64,000 nt of DNA from an uncultured Arenicella sp. (GCA_947499305.1 CANMNN010000024.1:1-64000), one strand, 5' to 3'. Shown: positions 48,805 through 59,667, counted from the first letter of the stretch. Notes: generated from the letters alone by a model not told the origin. Translations and numbers: made by a program.

Positions 48805-49377
48805 CTAACGGACAATTTCATCAGAGCTATCTTCGTTTGCTCTTTGCTCACGAACAAGTATGTCAAATTGACTCACAGACGCACCATTTTGATCTACTAC
48901 ATCGACCACATTCAACGTCGCCCCGTCAAACCAGTCTGATGCATCTAAGCTGCGCATCAGTGCCGAGACACGACCGTTAGATTGAGCTTTGCCAACAATT
49001 GCCAGCCGACGATCGCTTTTAGAAATTTTGTCGTAAAAAACACCATTTGGTAACTTACTCACCATGTCATCAAAAACATGTACGATTTGCGCTCGATTCT
49101 TTTGTAAGGTCTGGATAACTTCCATTCGAGACAGCAAATCATCACGTTTTTGCTTTAAGTCTTCAATCTCTGCTATCACCTTAGATAAAGCATCTATCTC
49201 AGATTGCACATAGGCATTTCGTGCTTTTTGGTGGCTAATTTGATAGTCCATGAAGAGTTTGCCTGCAAACACGATCAAGCATGCAACACCCCACATGGCT
49301 ACACATATTGCCAAGGTCATTTGATTGCGCTCTCGGCGTTGAGCTTCACGCCAAGGCAGTAGATTAATATTAGCCAT
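48805..49377 (-). CDS. pilN: Type IV pilus assembly protein PilN
   Basis: A 190-residue bitopic inner-membrane protein. The N-terminal NINLLPWREAQR is the conserved peptide that binds in a groove of PilM. One helix (about 22-42) and a coiled coil (about 50-85) are followed by the periplasmic domain (LPNGVFYDKISKSDRRLAIVGKAQSN). The start overlaps the pilM stop by one base (TAATG), so the two are translationally linked. Confidence 0.94.
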   Translation of the reverse strand: MANINLLPWREAQRRERNQMTLAICVAMWGVACLIVFAGKLFMDYQISHQKARNAYVQSEIDALSKVIAEIEDLKQKRDDLLSRMEVIQTLQKNRAQIVHVFDDMVSKLPNGVFYDKISKSDRRLAIVGKAQSNGRVSALMRSLDASDWFDGATLNVVDVVDQNGASVSQFDILVREQRANEDSSDEIVR

Positions 49378-50426
49378 TAACTAAGCCCCCTTAAAGATAG
49401 ACCGTAGGCAACCGACAATGACGGAGCGGCGCTTGTAATCGAGTCTCGACGAGTGCGTACATCGGCATTAGCAACTGGATTTAAGACGGACACTTTAGAA
49501 CGCAACTTAACTTCCAGATCACCAGACAAGCCCGCCAAAGCACAGCAGGCCCCAGACAAAACGATACTATCGATGTTTGAATATGAACTTGAAGAGTAGA
49601 AAAACTGCAAAGCCCGACTCACCTCTTGACGAAGCATTTCGACAAATGGCTCTTGCACCGCGGCTAGAAAGTCTCCAGGAGGTTGTGAAGAATTCAATAT
49701 CTCTTCGGCTTCATCGGCTGACACGCCATATTCCTTGCGAATCAGCTTAACTAATTGTGATGAGCCAAAATTTTGATGACGAGAATAAAGCACTCGAGTG
49801 TCATCCATTACCATCAAATGACTACTCGAAGACCCAATATCAAATAGAGCGACTGGCTGATCGGACATTGCACCAAGAGAATTTTGAGAGCGATACACTC
49901 GCTCAAGAGCATAGGTGTCAATATCAACGTACTCTAGTTCAAGCGCAGAGGTATCAATGAGATCAATATAGTCGTCAACAATACTGCGACGACAAGCAAC
50001 CAACAGCACATCGTTTTCTTGATCGTTGGACTCAGACGCACCGATTACTTCGAAGTCTAGATTGACCTCGTCGATCGGGTAAGGAATAAAATGTAGCGCT
50101 TCAATACTAATTTGCTCTTCAAGGTCAAGCTCACCAATGTCTGCAGGCATCCCAAGCACTTTGGTAATAGCATGACTAGAAGAAACAGCAACAGCCGCAA
50201 CCTCGGCTTTGGCTCCAGATTCTAGCATTGCGGTATTCAAAGCATCCGCAACCAAATCTGCATTAGCAATTGCATTTTCTGAAAATGCGCCGACCGGCAG
50301 AGGTACAACTGACCAAGCTACAACCTGAGGGCTCGCTTTGGTACCAGCAAGTTCGACCAATTTTATCGAATGGGTTCCGATATCGATGCCGACAACTGCC
50401 TTAGATTTTTTGGTAAACAGTTTCAA
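49377..50426 (-). CDS. pilM: Type IV pilus biogenesis protein PilM
   Basis: A 349-residue actin/FtsA-like cytoplasmic ATPase that anchors the PilNO complex. VVGIDIGTHSIKLVEL is the phosphate-1 region, and ALFDIGSSSSHLMVM (about 195-209) and SIVLSGACCALAGLSGDL complete the nucleotide site. It is first in the pilMNOPQ operon and divergent from the PBP1a gene, with 151 bp of promoter DNA between, the common arrangement in this group. The pilus would serve twitching, attachment and DNA uptake. dprA nearby supports competence. Confidence 0.94.
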   Translation of the reverse strand: MKLFTKKSKAVVGIDIGTHSIKLVELAGTKASPQVVAWSVVPLPVGAFSENAIANADLVADALNTAMLESGAKAEVAAVAVSSSHAITKVLGMPADIGELDLEEQISIEALHFIPYPIDEVNLDFEVIGASESNDQENDVLLVACRRSIVDDYIDLIDTSALELEYVDIDTYALERVYRSQNSLGAMSDQPVALFDIGSSSSHLMVMDDTRVLYSRHQNFGSSQLVKLIRKEYGVSADEAEEILNSSQPPGDFLAAVQEPFVEMLRQEVSRALQFFYSSSSYSNIDSIVLSGACCALAGLSGDLEVKLRSKVSVLNPVANADVRTRRDSITSAAPSLSVAYGLSLRGLS

Positions 50427-50577
50427 GAAACCTCCATAAAAACCGATATTTATATCATTATTATAATTACTTACCTTAAAGTCTAACCAACCCAGAGCAA
50501 TAATGCCACATTTCTATTTAGGAAATCTAACATTTCATATATTATCGTTTTTGGCTTACCGATAAGAATTTGGCACA

Positions 50578-53301
50578 TTGAATAAATCGCACCTGCTGTT
50601 TCAGCTCACAAAATGGGGCTGTGGCCTTTTTATGCTCGGCTTTATTGTCGCAGGCTTTCTGATCGTCCAATTCAGTCAAGAACTGCCTGATGCAGAGAGC
50701 ATTCAAGGCGTTCAGCTCAAAGTCCCACTGAGAGTTTACTCTGCTGACAACCTACTCATTTCCGAGTTTGGTGATGAGCGCCGCAAGCCTATTGCCTTCG
50801 AAGACACGCCTCAAAGCCTTGTAGACGCTGTCCTTGCTAGTGAGGACGACGGCTTCTATGAGCACAGCGGCGTCGATTTCAAAGGCCTCTTTAGGGCTGC
50901 AATTTCAAATTTTAGGTCTGGCAGCTCAGGTCAGGGGGCGAGCACCATAACCATGCAGGTCGCTCGCAACTTCTTCCTGACGCGTGACAAAACATATACA
51001 AGAAAGATGAAGGAAGTGCTACTCGCCTTCCGACTAGAGCAAATTCTAAGCAAAGAGGAAATACTCTCACTTTATCTAAATAAAATATTTCTTGGCCATA
51101 GAGCTTATGGGTTCGGTGCAGCGGCAGACGTTTATTACGGGACGGAGTTGAGCGAATTAAGTTTAGCGCAGGTCGCGATGCTTGCAGGTCTACCTAAAGC
51201 ACCATCAACATTCAATCCCCTACGTAACCCAGAACGCGCAATCATTCGTCGCGATTACGTGCTGGGCCGCATGCTTGAATTAGGAAAAATAAGCGAAAGC
51301 CAGTATAGCTTAGCGGTTTCTGAAGTGGTCACTGCTAAGGCGCATAGCCGAAAAACGGATTTACTTGCGCCCCATATCGCCGAGATGGTTCGCGCCAAAC
51401 TGATTGAACAATACGGCGAAGAAGCCTATTGGGAAGGATTGAGTGTATACACGACCATACAATCAAAACTGCAGACGCAGGCGCAAGCTTCACTCCGGAA
51501 AGGCCTTAGAGACTACGACAGAAGACATGGCTTTCGCGGGGCAGTTGGAAAAATTGACCTTAACTCACTTGCGCAGCAGGCACTAAGCCCTGAAGACTAC
51601 GATCAGGCGATTGAACTCGCACTTCGCGCATACCCTTCCAGCCAGGAGCAGATCCCTGCAGTCACCGTGTTTGTCGACGAGGCGACGGCCCGATTACAAA
51701 GCAACGAATATAGTGAAGTCGAAATATCACTTGAGTCTGCAAAATGGGCTAAACGCCATAAAACAGCCAATTTAGTCGGCGATAAGCCCAAGGCCATGAC
51801 CGAACTGCTGCAGCCAGGGGATGTGGTTTATATAAGCCCGATCGAAGCCAAAGGAGACTCTGAGGCGCCATCAATAGAGCCTAGTACTAGAGCCGACGTA
51901 GAACCATTACTTGAGACACAATGGGAGCTCTCCCAAATACCAGATGTCAGTGGCGCATTGATATCAATAGAGCCATCGAGCGGAAGAATACGTTCTTTAG
52001 TTGGGGGGTATGATTTCTTCTTAAATAAATACAATCGTGCAACACAATCGATTCGTCAGCCTGGCTCAAACATAAAACCATTTATCTATTCAGGCGCGAT
52101 CGACCAAGGATACACACCAGCCAGCCTTATTAGTGGCAGCTCAATTGTAATTCGCGACCCTGCACACGGCACTCTTTGGCGGCCCGAGAACTACAGTGGT
52201 AAGTTTTTCGGCCCTACCCGCATGCGCGAAGCGTTAGGCAAATCGATGAATCTAGTGTCGATTCGAATTCTCCGCGCAATCGGCATTCCTTATGCGCGTG
52301 ACTACCTCGAGCGCTTCGGCATAAATATGAATCGTTTCTCCTCATCGCTAACTATGGCTCTTGGCTCTGGCGGAGCTAAGCCGATAGAAGTGCTCAGCGC
52401 ATATGGGGCACTCGCCAATGGCGGCTATCGCGTTGAGCCATATTTCATAGAGCAAATCAAAGATCGCAATGACAATATTATTTACAGAGCAGCAACTCCA
52501 AAGCACTGCGACGAATGCTACTCGACATACTTACCCGAACCAGAATTAAGCGAAGAACAGAAGTCACTGCTCGAAGAGCAGGCAAATGCAGGCGTAGGCG
52601 AGTTGCCTGTAGAGGACCTCAGCACCGATACAGAAGTACCTACTAGCCCTATTAGTGCTGAAGATTTGAGTCTAGAACGCTTCTATACTGCGCCTCGAGT
52701 AATGAGCCATGCTAATAATTTTTTAACGGTGAGCATGCTCAAAGACGTTGTCCGACGAGGCACTGGTCGAAAAGCGCTGGAACTAAAGCGACAAGATCTA
52801 GCGGGAAAAACCGGCACAACCAACGACTATGTCGATGCATGGTTCACCGGTTTTAACTCGAGTATCGCAACAACCGTTTGGGTTGGTTTTGACAAGCCCA
52901 AGAGTATGGGTCGTGGCGAGGCTGGCGGCGTGGCGGCCCTGCCTATATGGGTTGACTATATGAAAGTTGCACTCGAAGACACCCCGCAAGACAGCGAAGA
53001 GCTGCCAGAGTACATTGAACAGGGGCATGTCAACCGCAGCAGCGGCCAACGCACCGACGAGTTCGACCCGGGGGCCATAACAGAATACTTTGAAATACCG
53101 GAACTAACCCCCGAGTACGCCCTTTATCAAGAGCTTTATGGCGAGCAACTGGCCTTTATAGAGAGTCAATCGATTATTGAAAACAACGCATTAGATCAAG
53201 ACAACTTGAATTTTGATGCTCAAGATTTGCCAAAAATTACGCCACTAGAACAGTCCGAAAGAATCATCGAAGAGTCTGAGGACACAGAAGGTTTATTCTA
53301 G
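50578..53301 (+). CDS. mrcA: Penicillin-binding protein 1A (bifunctional)
   Basis: A 907-residue inner-membrane enzyme that polymerises and cross-links peptidoglycan. One helix (about 10-32). The GT51 transglycosylase has the catalytic Glu89 in ASEDDGFYEHSG and GASTITMQVARN. The transpeptidase has S497-x-x-K in PGSNIKPF, SMN in GKSMNL and KTG (744-746). An OB-like insert (about 330-450) is typical of PBP1a. The start is TTG at 50578. No earlier or better start is visible, and a later ATG would remove the cytoplasmic end. Also known as ponA. Confidence 0.93.
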   Translation: MNKSHLLFQLTKWGCGLFMLGFIVAGFLIVQFSQELPDAESIQGVQLKVPLRVYSADNLLISEFGDERRKPIAFEDTPQSLVDAVLASEDDGFYEHSGVDFKGLFRAAISNFRSGSSGQGASTITMQVARNFFLTRDKTYTRKMKEVLLAFRLEQILSKEEILSLYLNKIFLGHRAYGFGAAADVYYGTELSELSLAQVAMLAGLPKAPSTFNPLRNPERAIIRRDYVLGRMLELGKISESQYSLAVSEVVTAKAHSRKTDLLAPHIAEMVRAKLIEQYGEEAYWEGLSVYTTIQSKLQTQAQASLRKGLRDYDRRHGFRGAVGKIDLNSLAQQALSPEDYDQAIELALRAYPSSQEQIPAVTVFVDEATARLQSNEYSEVEISLESAKWAKRHKTANLVGDKPKAMTELLQPGDVVYISPIEAKGDSEAPSIEPSTRADVEPLLETQWELSQIPDVSGALISIEPSSGRIRSLVGGYDFFLNKYNRATQSIRQPGSNIKPFIYSGAIDQGYTPASLISGSSIVIRDPAHGTLWRPENYSGKFFGPTRMREALGKSMNLVSIRILRAIGIPYARDYLERFGINMNRFSSSLTMALGSGGAKPIEVLSAYGALANGGYRVEPYFIEQIKDRNDNIIYRAATPKHCDECYSTYLPEPELSEEQKSLLEEQANAGVGELPVEDLSTDTEVPTSPISAEDLSLERFYTAPRVMSHANNFLTVSMLKDVVRRGTGRKALELKRQDLAGKTGTTNDYVDAWFTGFNSSIATTVWVGFDKPKSMGRGEAGGVAALPIWVDYMKVALEDTPQDSEELPEYIEQGHVNRSSGQRTDEFDPGAITEYFEIPELTPEYALYQELYGEQLAFIESQSIIENNALDQDNLNFDAQDLPKITPLEQSERIIEESEDTEGLF

Positions 53302-53330
53302 CTAAAACTGTAGGGCTACCCTTATTTTGC

Positions 53331-53365
53331 AAGACAAGCTGACAATCCCCTTGTTAGCTTGTCTT
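53331..53365. terminator. Possible bidirectional terminator between mrcA and topA
   Basis: AAGACAAGCT (53331-53340) pairs with AGCTTGTCTT (53356-53365), and the inner GACAA and TTGTT extend the stem to 15 bp with one G-T pair. It lies between convergent genes. The U-tracts are poor. Confidence 0.6.
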
Positions 53366-53375
53366 CTAAATCAGC

Positions 53376-56108
53376 CTAACTTTTTTTGCTAACCTTTTTC
53401 TTGCTGGCTTTCTTGCTCACTTTTTTCTTGGCCTTCTTCTTAGCCGCCTTTTTCTTGGCTTTCTTCTTTTTGACAGGCTTAGCGGCGGTCACTACCCATT
53501 TACCACCTTCGTAAAATGCCTTCCAACCTGTGGCCTTACCGTCTTCTTCAGACTGCACATAAATCTCTTTAGTCTTACGACTATAACGAATTACTGTCGG
53601 CAAGCCATCTTCATCAGCGACTGGAGCACTGAACAAAAATGTGTACTTAGGGTCTATTTCATCTTTATGCGGCAAAATCTCTGCCACCAAAGGAGCTCGG
53701 GTCTCACGATTCTTAGGAAAACCACTCGCGGCTAAAAACATACCTGATGCGCCATCGCGCAGAACGTAATGATCATCGACTTTTAAGCATTTAAGCTCTG
53801 GCATTTGTACCGGATCCATTTTGGGAGGAGCCGCCTCGCCATTGCGCAATAGCTTGCGAGTATTCTTGCAGTCCTCATTAGTGCAACCGAAGTATTTACC
53901 AAAACGGCCGTTTTTGAGTTGCATCTCACTTTCGCATTTATCGCACTCAAGGACCGGGCCTTCATAGCCTTTAATCTTGTACGAACCCAGCTCTACCTCA
54001 AACCCTGAGCAATCAGGGTTGTTGCCACAAATATGTAATTTGCGTTTCTCATCGAGCAGATAGCTATCCATCGCGGTGTTACATATCGAGCAATGGTGCT
54101 TGCTGATTAGCAACTTTGCTTCGGCCTCATCGTCTTCATCAACGTTTACTGCTTCGTCTCCCGGCACTAAATTCATGGTCGACTTGCAACGCTCTTTCGG
54201 CGGCAAAGAGTAACCAGAGCACCCCAAGAATACACCCGTGCTGCCCGTGCGAATTTGCATTGGTCGTCCACAGGTAGTACAAGCGATGTCCGTTTCAGTC
54301 GGACTATTCGGGCGCATTCCACCATCATCGTCATTCTGAGCTTTTAATAAGGTAGACGAGAAGTCTTCATAAAACCGATCCAAGAGATCACGCCACTGCA
54401 AACGCCCCTTCGCCACATCATCCAAGCGATCTTCCATGGTTGCTGTGAAGCTGTAATCCATAAGCTCAGTAAAACTCTCAACCAAACGCTCAGTAACAAT
54501 GTCACCCATCTTTTGAGCATAAAAACGCCGTTTTTCGACCTGCACATAGCCACGGTCTTGAATCGTAGAGATGATCGCCGCGTAGGTTGATGGTCGTCCA
54601 ATACCGCGCTTCTCCAGCTCTTTAACTAGGCTCGCCTCTGTGTACCGAGCTGGCGGCTTAGTAAAATGTTGAGTGGGTATCAGGCTCTCTAAATCAAACA
54701 CCTCACCTACCTTCATCGATGGCAGCACCCCATCGTCGTCTTTCTTGGCCTGCGGCGGCTGTACTCTTTGATAGCCGTCAAAGACAATCACACGACCTCT
54801 AGTGCGAAGTTCGTAATCTGCGGCATTGATAACTACGCTGGTGCTTAAAAATTTAGCTGGGACCATTTGGCAAGCAACAAACTGGCGCCAAATCAATGTA
54901 TATAAACGCTCGGCGTCTCGGTCAACATTACTTATCTGAGTTGGCTTTACATTCACATCCGATGGTCGAATTGCTTCGTGAGCCTCTTGAGCCCCATCTT
55001 TACTCGAGTATGAGATTGGGCCGCTAGGCAAATACTTTTTGCCGTATTCTTTATCAATAAAACCGCGACAATCAGCGATTGCATCTTTACTCAAGTTTGT
55101 TGAGTCCGTACGCATATAGGTGATGTAGCCGGCTTCGTAAAGACGCTGGGCTAGCATCATGGTTTTCTTGACACCAAAACCCAAGCGCGTACTCGCTGCC
55201 TGTTGCAATGTGGACGTAATGTAAGGCGCGGTCGGCTTAGTCGAGGTTGGACGCTCATTTATCTCGGCCACTTTGTACTCGGCAGACTCAAGGTGCCCAA
55301 TCGCAACCTCGGTTTGCTCTTGGCTTACTGGCTTAAAACTCTCGCCCTGATACTTGCGAACTTCAAACTTTACCGCGTCTTTAGCTTTGGTCTTAAGATC
55401 AGCAAACAAATCCCAATATTCTTCAGGGATAAATGCACGAATTTCCCGCTCGCGTTCAACCACCAACCTTAATGCCACTGACTGTACTCGCCCGGCTGAC
55501 AGGCCACGAGCGATCTTAGCCCATAGCAAAGGAGAAACCATGTAACCTACTACGCGATCAAGGAACCGTCGGGCTTGCTGAGCCTGCACGCGCGCCATAT
55601 CGACAGGACCAGGGTTTTCAAAGGCAGCTTGAATCGCCGTTTTTGTGATTTCGTTAAACACTACGCGACGATAGCGCGATGGGTCGCCGCCGATCGCTTC
55701 TTGAAGGTGCCACGCAATAGCCTCACCCTCGCGATCCATATCCGTCGCGAGATAAATAATGTCTGCATCTTTAGCGAGTTTGACTAATTCGTCTACAACT
55801 TTTTCTTTTCCAGGCAGAATCTCATAGCGCGCCTCCCAATCCTGCTCGGGATTAATCCCCATGCGATTGATTAGTTGCTGTTTACTCTTTTTTTGCCGAT
55901 GGATAATTTTGTCTTCAGGGGACAGTTTACGCGTTATCGCCGCTTGGCGGGCACGCTCCTTAGCGTCGACCGGTTTTTTATCACCGCCACTCGTAGGCAG
56001 GTCACGAATATGTCCGACACTGGACTTCACTATGTAATCGTTGCCGAGATACTTGTTGATCGTTTTGGCCTTAGCTGGCGACTCGACTATGACTAATGAT
56101 TTACCCAT
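53376..56108 (-). CDS. topA: DNA topoisomerase I
   Basis: A 910-residue type IA topoisomerase relaxing negative supercoils. The Toprim domain begins [13 protein letters not shown] with Mg2+ residues in [10 protein letters not shown] (123-127), and the active-site Tyr331 is in [10 protein letters not shown]. Three C4 zinc ribbons follow (CTTCGRP, CSICNTA and CDKCESE, about 610-760), and there is a further winged part. The C-terminus is a lysine tail of about 30 residues ([17 protein letters not shown] type) that may bind nucleic acid or RNA polymerase. It is downstream of smg on the same strand. Confidence 0.95.
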   Translation of the reverse strand: MGKSLVIVESPAKAKTINKYLGNDYIVKSSVGHIRDLPTSGGDKKPVDAKERARQAAITRKLSPEDKIIHRQKKSKQQLINRMGINPEQDWEARYEILPGKEKVVDELVKLAKDADIIYLATDMDREGEAIAWHLQEAIGGDPSRYRRVVFNEITKTAIQAAFENPGPVDMARVQAQQARRFLDRVVGYMVSPLLWAKIARGLSAGRVQSVALRLVVEREREIRAFIPEEYWDLFADLKTKAKDAVKFEVRKYQGESFKPVSQEQTEVAIGHLESAEYKVAEINERPTSTKPTAPYITSTLQQAASTRLGFGVKKTMMLAQRLYEAGYITYMRTDSTNLSKDAIADCRGFIDKEYGKKYLPSGPISYSSKDGAQEAHEAIRPSDVNVKPTQISNVDRDAERLYTLIWRQFVACQMVPAKFLSTSVVINAADYELRTRGRVIVFDGYQRVQPPQAKKDDDGVLPSMKVGEVFDLESLIPTQHFTKPPARYTEASLVKELEKRGIGRPSTYAAIISTIQDRGYVQVEKRRFYAQKMGDIVTERLVESFTELMDYSFTATMEDRLDDVAKGRLQWRDLLDRFYEDFSSTLLKAQNDDDGGMRPNSPTETDIACTTCGRPMQIRTGSTGVFLGCSGYSLPPKERCKSTMNLVPGDEAVNVDEDDEAEAKLLISKHHCSICNTAMDSYLLDEKRKLHICGNNPDCSGFEVELGSYKIKGYEGPVLECDKCESEMQLKNGRFGKYFGCTNEDCKNTRKLLRNGEAAPPKMDPVQMPELKCLKVDDHYVLRDGASGMFLAASGFPKNRETRAPLVAEILPHKDEIDPKYTFLFSAPVADEDGLPTVIRYSRKTKEIYVQSEEDGKATGWKAFYEGGKWVVTAAKPVKKKKAKKKAAKKKAKKKVSKKASKKKVSKKS

Positions 56109-56260
56109 TTTTATCGGTGAACTCTGTTTTATCTATTATTTCGGAGAGTGCTACAACACACTTAGAGCTGCAGATATAAGACCCAAACCTAAGATTTAAA
56201 CCCATATATAGAAGCAGTAATGGTGCAGAGTATCCACAATAAGGCGCATACGAGCAAGGT

Positions 56261-56749
56261 TTAGTGAATTGCAGGCACCGAATCTTCGCCCACAATTACT
56301 TCGGCCCACTCGGCAATTTCAGCAAAATCAGGCTGATTACTTAACACCATGAGCACCACCCATTTGATGTGCTCTACAGTAACGTCAGCCGAATCTAAAG
56401 CCATTACACGGTCTACTACAGTTTCTCTAGAAAGCTGATCGAGCAAGCCAGCACTAACCAATCGAGCCAACAAAGACTGCCCCTCAAAACCTAAGCGTTC
56501 GCGTTCTTCTTCAGCATAGAAACGTATAGAGCCAGCAGACTGAGGTTGCCACTGAACCCTGCTCAGATCGCGCTCACAAGCGCTCAATAGGTCTTCCAGC
56601 CAAATAAACGCTTTATTTACTTCGGCATCAGGGAAGCCTGCACTCACTAATTCCTTAGCGAGCTCCTCTTGACCTGGCTCAAACGAACCGCCATCAATAA
56701 TGTAATTCTCGAATAAATAGATCAGTACTTCGAGCATATCTTCTTTCAT
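56261..56749 (-). CDS. smg: Smg protein (DUF494)
   Basis: A 162-residue conserved helical protein of unknown function. The family start MKEDMLEVLIYLFENYIIDG is complete, and the C-terminal EHIKWVVLMVLSNQPDF matches too. In most gammaproteobacteria it stands between dprA and topA, as here. AAGGGG precedes the ATG. The dprA stop is 37 bp upstream. Any link to DNA processing rests on this gene order only. Confidence 0.92.
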   Translation of the reverse strand: MKEDMLEVLIYLFENYIIDGGSFEPGQEELAKELVSAGFPDAEVNKAFIWLEDLLSACERDLSRVQWQPQSAGSIRFYAEEERERLGFEGQSLLARLVSAGLLDQLSRETVVDRVMALDSADVTVEHIKWVVLMVLSNQPDFAEIAEWAEVIVGEDSVPAIH

Positions 56750-56786
56750 GCAAGCCCCTTAAGATGCGCATAAGCTAGGTCGCGCA

Positions 56787-57983
56787 TCAAGATAAATTTA
56801 CATAGCCGCCATCGCTGGCTATAGCCACAGCCCCTATAAGCTCCAGTTCAAGTAGCATGGATGAAACTTCGGCAGAGGTCAATTGACTGCTCGAGATTAT
56901 GTCATCTACCGACGTCGACTCACTTGAGATAAATGCCAACAAAGGGTTCTGAGCACCTTTATTTAGAACTTCAGACTCGTCATCAACTAAACGACTAGGA
57001 ACCTTTTTTAGACGATAAGCCGACAGCTCCTGCGATAAACACAACAACACATCTTCAGCCTCACTTACCAAGCTAGCTCCTTGATTTATAAGGCGATGTG
57101 AGCCACGATATTGAGCGCTCAATGCAGAACCAGGCACTACCATTACCTCCTTGTTTTGCTCAAGCCCCAACCTCGCTGTAATCAACGTGCCGCTTCGCTC
57201 TGCTGCTTCTACAATGATTACGCCGTGCGCCAAACCACTGACAATGCGATTACGTTGCGGAAAAGTGTATCTATCAGGCTTCGAGCCCAAAGGATACTCA
57301 GACACCAACAAACCATGCTTGACCAACCTCTCAAACAGAGGCCTATTACGAGCTGGATAAATAATATCCAAACCATTCCCGAGCACGGCGATGCTACTCC
57401 CTTGCGCGTTAAGTGCTCCCGTATGAGCGATCCCGTCAATTCCGAGAGCCATACCACTGGTAATCGTAATGCCGGCTAGCGCTAAATCTCGAGCGAGAGA
57501 TTCTGCCACCTTTTTTCCCACGGGTGTGGGAGAACGAGAACCAACTATCGATACCTGCGGCTCGTTTAAGAGCTCGGCACAGCCTTTCAAAAATAAGGCA
57601 ATCGGCGGGTCGGGCAAATGCAACAGGCTTTCAGGGTAGTCTGGATCGAACATGCCCACCAACTCATGTTCATCGGCACTTAACCACTCTAAATCGGCTT
57701 TCAAATCAGCTTCATCAACACTTGCCAATGCCGAACGCGGCTTCCCTGAAATCAGCGCACGTGTTTCTGTCGTCGGGGCATCCAATATACCCCCCGGACT
57801 CCGATAATGATCAAGCAACTGCTTCTTTTGCTGACGACTCCATCGTCGATCACGAATCAGACGACACCAAGCTTCTAAACAACCCAATTCGTTTGAAATC
57901 AAGGGCAATTGGCCGCTTCCATTGATGAGTGAGCATGATGCACTCGAAGATTTGGCTTTCGAACTATTATTTTTTGCTTGCAT
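56787..57983 (-). CDS. dprA: DNA-processing protein DprA
   Basis: A 398-residue cytoplasmic protein that loads RecA on incoming single-stranded DNA during natural transformation. The N-terminal ~100 residues include a SAM-like helical part. The Rossmann core has VSIVGSRSPTPVG, SGMALGIDGIAHTGAL and GVIIVEAAERSGTLITA. The C-terminal winged helix runs from about 335 (ISSESTSVDDIISSSQLTSAEV). An Arg/Lys pocket for ssDNA is visible around YPARNRPLFERL. It is 126 bp after the LysM gene. Confidence 0.93.
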   Translation of the reverse strand: MQAKNNSSKAKSSSASCSLINGSGQLPLISNELGCLEAWCRLIRDRRWSRQQKKQLLDHYRSPGGILDAPTTETRALISGKPRSALASVDEADLKADLEWLSADEHELVGMFDPDYPESLLHLPDPPIALFLKGCAELLNEPQVSIVGSRSPTPVGKKVAESLARDLALAGITITSGMALGIDGIAHTGALNAQGSSIAVLGNGLDIIYPARNRPLFERLVKHGLLVSEYPLGSKPDRYTFPQRNRIVSGLAHGVIIVEAAERSGTLITARLGLEQNKEVMVVPGSALSAQYRGSHRLINQGASLVSEAEDVLLCLSQELSAYRLKKVPSRLVDDESEVLNKGAQNPLLAFISSESTSVDDIISSSQLTSAEVSSMLLELELIGAVAIASDGGYVNLS

Positions 57984-58071
57984 TCAAAGTGACCCTCCAT
58001 GGCCATTTCTAGGTAAATAAAACCACCAAACTACTAGCCACAATCCTTGCGCTAGCGCTTGGCTTCACTGA

Positions 58072-58098
58072 TTCGCCCGGCGTAAAATGCCGAGCGAA
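58072..58098 (-). repeat. Hairpin between lysM gene and dprA
   Basis: TTCGCCCGGC (58072-58081) pairs with GCCGAGCGAA (58089-58098) with one mismatch and a 7-base loop. It lies 12 bp after the LysM gene stop. No U-tract follows on the minus strand, so it is a weak terminator at best. Confidence 0.5.
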
Positions 58099-58109
58099 CT
58101 ATTAAGAGA

Positions 58110-59222
58110 CTATTCTGCTTTTGGGCTAACCAAAGCATCACCAGGGGTGACCTGGCGGTTCGAGTCAGTAATAATGGCGTAACTCACTTTTTCAAACGTT
58201 CTGAAGACTAGAGCTAATCCGATTTCTTCTTCAGGAATAAAGTATTTTTCGCCAGTATATGGGTCTTTCTTAGCCATTTTTTGACTTTTGATACGCAACA
58301 CATCACCTGTCTTCAATTGATCGCGATCTCCTAAGTTGATCGCAACTATCGACAGCGCCCCGAGCTCAGTAGCCTTATTAGGGGTATCAAGAATAAGCCC
58401 CCTAATATCATCATTTTGCGGTGCGGCAGGCGCAAAGAATGGCAATGCTTCGTCAACTAAAATAGGACGCAAGCGATCTCGGATATTAATATCTTCGTGC
58501 CCTTTGGTTACTTCTAAGCGCGATGGATCACCACTTTTAAGCATGCGAGCATTACCTAGGTGACGAGCTTCCCAGCCCAAGCTTTCACCAGTAATTGGGT
58601 CAACGAAATGACGCCCAGGCTTGAAAATCCTGAACTTCTCAACCGTTTGATCTTCAATTTGACGAGCATAGAACTGATCACCACTACCAAGAATCAAACG
58701 ATTGTTAAAACCGTCTACTACGTATGGCGCAGTTTTCAACTCGTTTTGATCGGTCACCAAAGGCGAGTTCAAATACGGAGCAATCGCAGCAGGGTCTATG
58801 AGGGGAATTGCCTCGCCATACTGAGTGCCTCGAGCGCTGGGAGACAACTTAACCGTTTCACGACGCAAGGCCTTCAATACAGGCTGACCATTAACAAAGG
58901 TCAATACTAAAACATCGCCAGGAAAGATTAGATCTGGGTTATTCACTTGCGGATTACCTTGCCAAACTTCTGGCCAGCGCCATGGATCACGCAAAAACTT
59001 AGCTGAAATACCCCACAACGTATCACCCTCGACCACAGTATAGCGATCAGGGTACGAGTCATTCAGTACAGAACTGCTCTGAGCTTGGCTGCTAACTCCA
59101 ACGCTGAAAGTAAGTGCAATTGCAAACAAAGCTTGTAGGGAGAGCCTCATGCTACGCGCAGCGGTACGCCGAGCACTTTCGGCAAATTGATTTCTGGAAA
59201 TTTTTGATTTAATTATTGTCAT
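58110..59222 (-). CDS. LysM-domain envelope protein
   Basis: A 370-residue exported protein with a signal peptide (hydrophobic LQALFAIALTFSVGVSS, cleavage near residue 47). A LysM domain follows at about 60-110 (YTVVEGDTLWGISAKFLRDP, then WQGNPQVNNPDLIFPGDVL), which binds peptidoglycan. The remaining ~250 residues show no known catalytic motif and look like strands with a terminal region (GDVLRIKSQ, ALVFRTFEKVSYAIIT). This form, next to dprA and divergent from def, is widely conserved in gammaproteobacteria. Its function is not established. Confidence 0.85.
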   Translation of the reverse strand: MTIIKSKISRNQFAESARRTAARSMRLSLQALFAIALTFSVGVSSQAQSSSVLNDSYPDRYTVVEGDTLWGISAKFLRDPWRWPEVWQGNPQVNNPDLIFPGDVLVLTFVNGQPVLKALRRETVKLSPSARGTQYGEAIPLIDPAAIAPYLNSPLVTDQNELKTAPYVVDGFNNRLILGSGDQFYARQIEDQTVEKFRIFKPGRHFVDPITGESLGWEARHLGNARMLKSGDPSRLEVTKGHEDINIRDRLRPILVDEALPFFAPAAPQNDDIRGLILDTPNKATELGALSIVAINLGDRDQLKTGDVLRIKSQKMAKKDPYTGEKYFIPEEEIGLALVFRTFEKVSYAIITDSNRQVTPGDALVSPKAE

Positions 59223-59667
59223 TAGTATCCGCCTGTTTTTCAGGCATAGCTGGTTAGGCTTCTCGTCGGCTTAGATCTATTGTTAGGCTTATTCTATTGT
59301 TAAACTTATCAATTGCCCTAGCCAACGCTTTGTTTTCATAGCATGTGCTGATTGATTCGAGCATAATAGCGCGAGTTCGAGTCAGTTGGAGCAAAATGCT
59401 GCCTCAAACCCTAATTTCTCGACTAAATTCGCTGCCTGCGTTTGACCGGAGTTCGACCAAGGTGATCCGCGTGCAAACATTATTTGCTAGCGATCATTCG
59501 CTAGAGTATGTCTCATTGCTGCATTGAGGCAAGCTCGAAAGGCAAATAATATAGCTTATTTAGTATGTTACGAGAACATTGTAGAATACAGTTTACGTTA
59601 TTTTCAATGTCTACTGTAAGCAAAATCCAGCATTAACTGCCCAAAATCAAATATATTTCGCCCAGAT
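59223..59667. other. Divergent promoter region of lysM and def
   Basis: 445 bp with no gene that I can support (a 60-codon frame at 59345-59527 lacks a ribosome binding site and any homology). It should hold both promoters. A 17-bp tandem repeat stands at 59276-59309, on the lysM side. Confidence 0.6.
59276..59309. repeat. Two-copy 17-bp tandem repeat
   Basis: TCTATTGTTAGGCTTAT (59276-59292) followed directly by TCTATTGTTAAACTTAT (59293-59309), with two mismatches. A further partial copy (GTTAGGCTT) stands a little upstream. It sits 54 bp before the LysM gene start. Confidence 0.85.

Noticed and set aside
59345..59527. 60-codon frame in the lysM-def promoter region
   Set aside because: No ribosome binding site and no protein-like features; the region is needed for two promoters.
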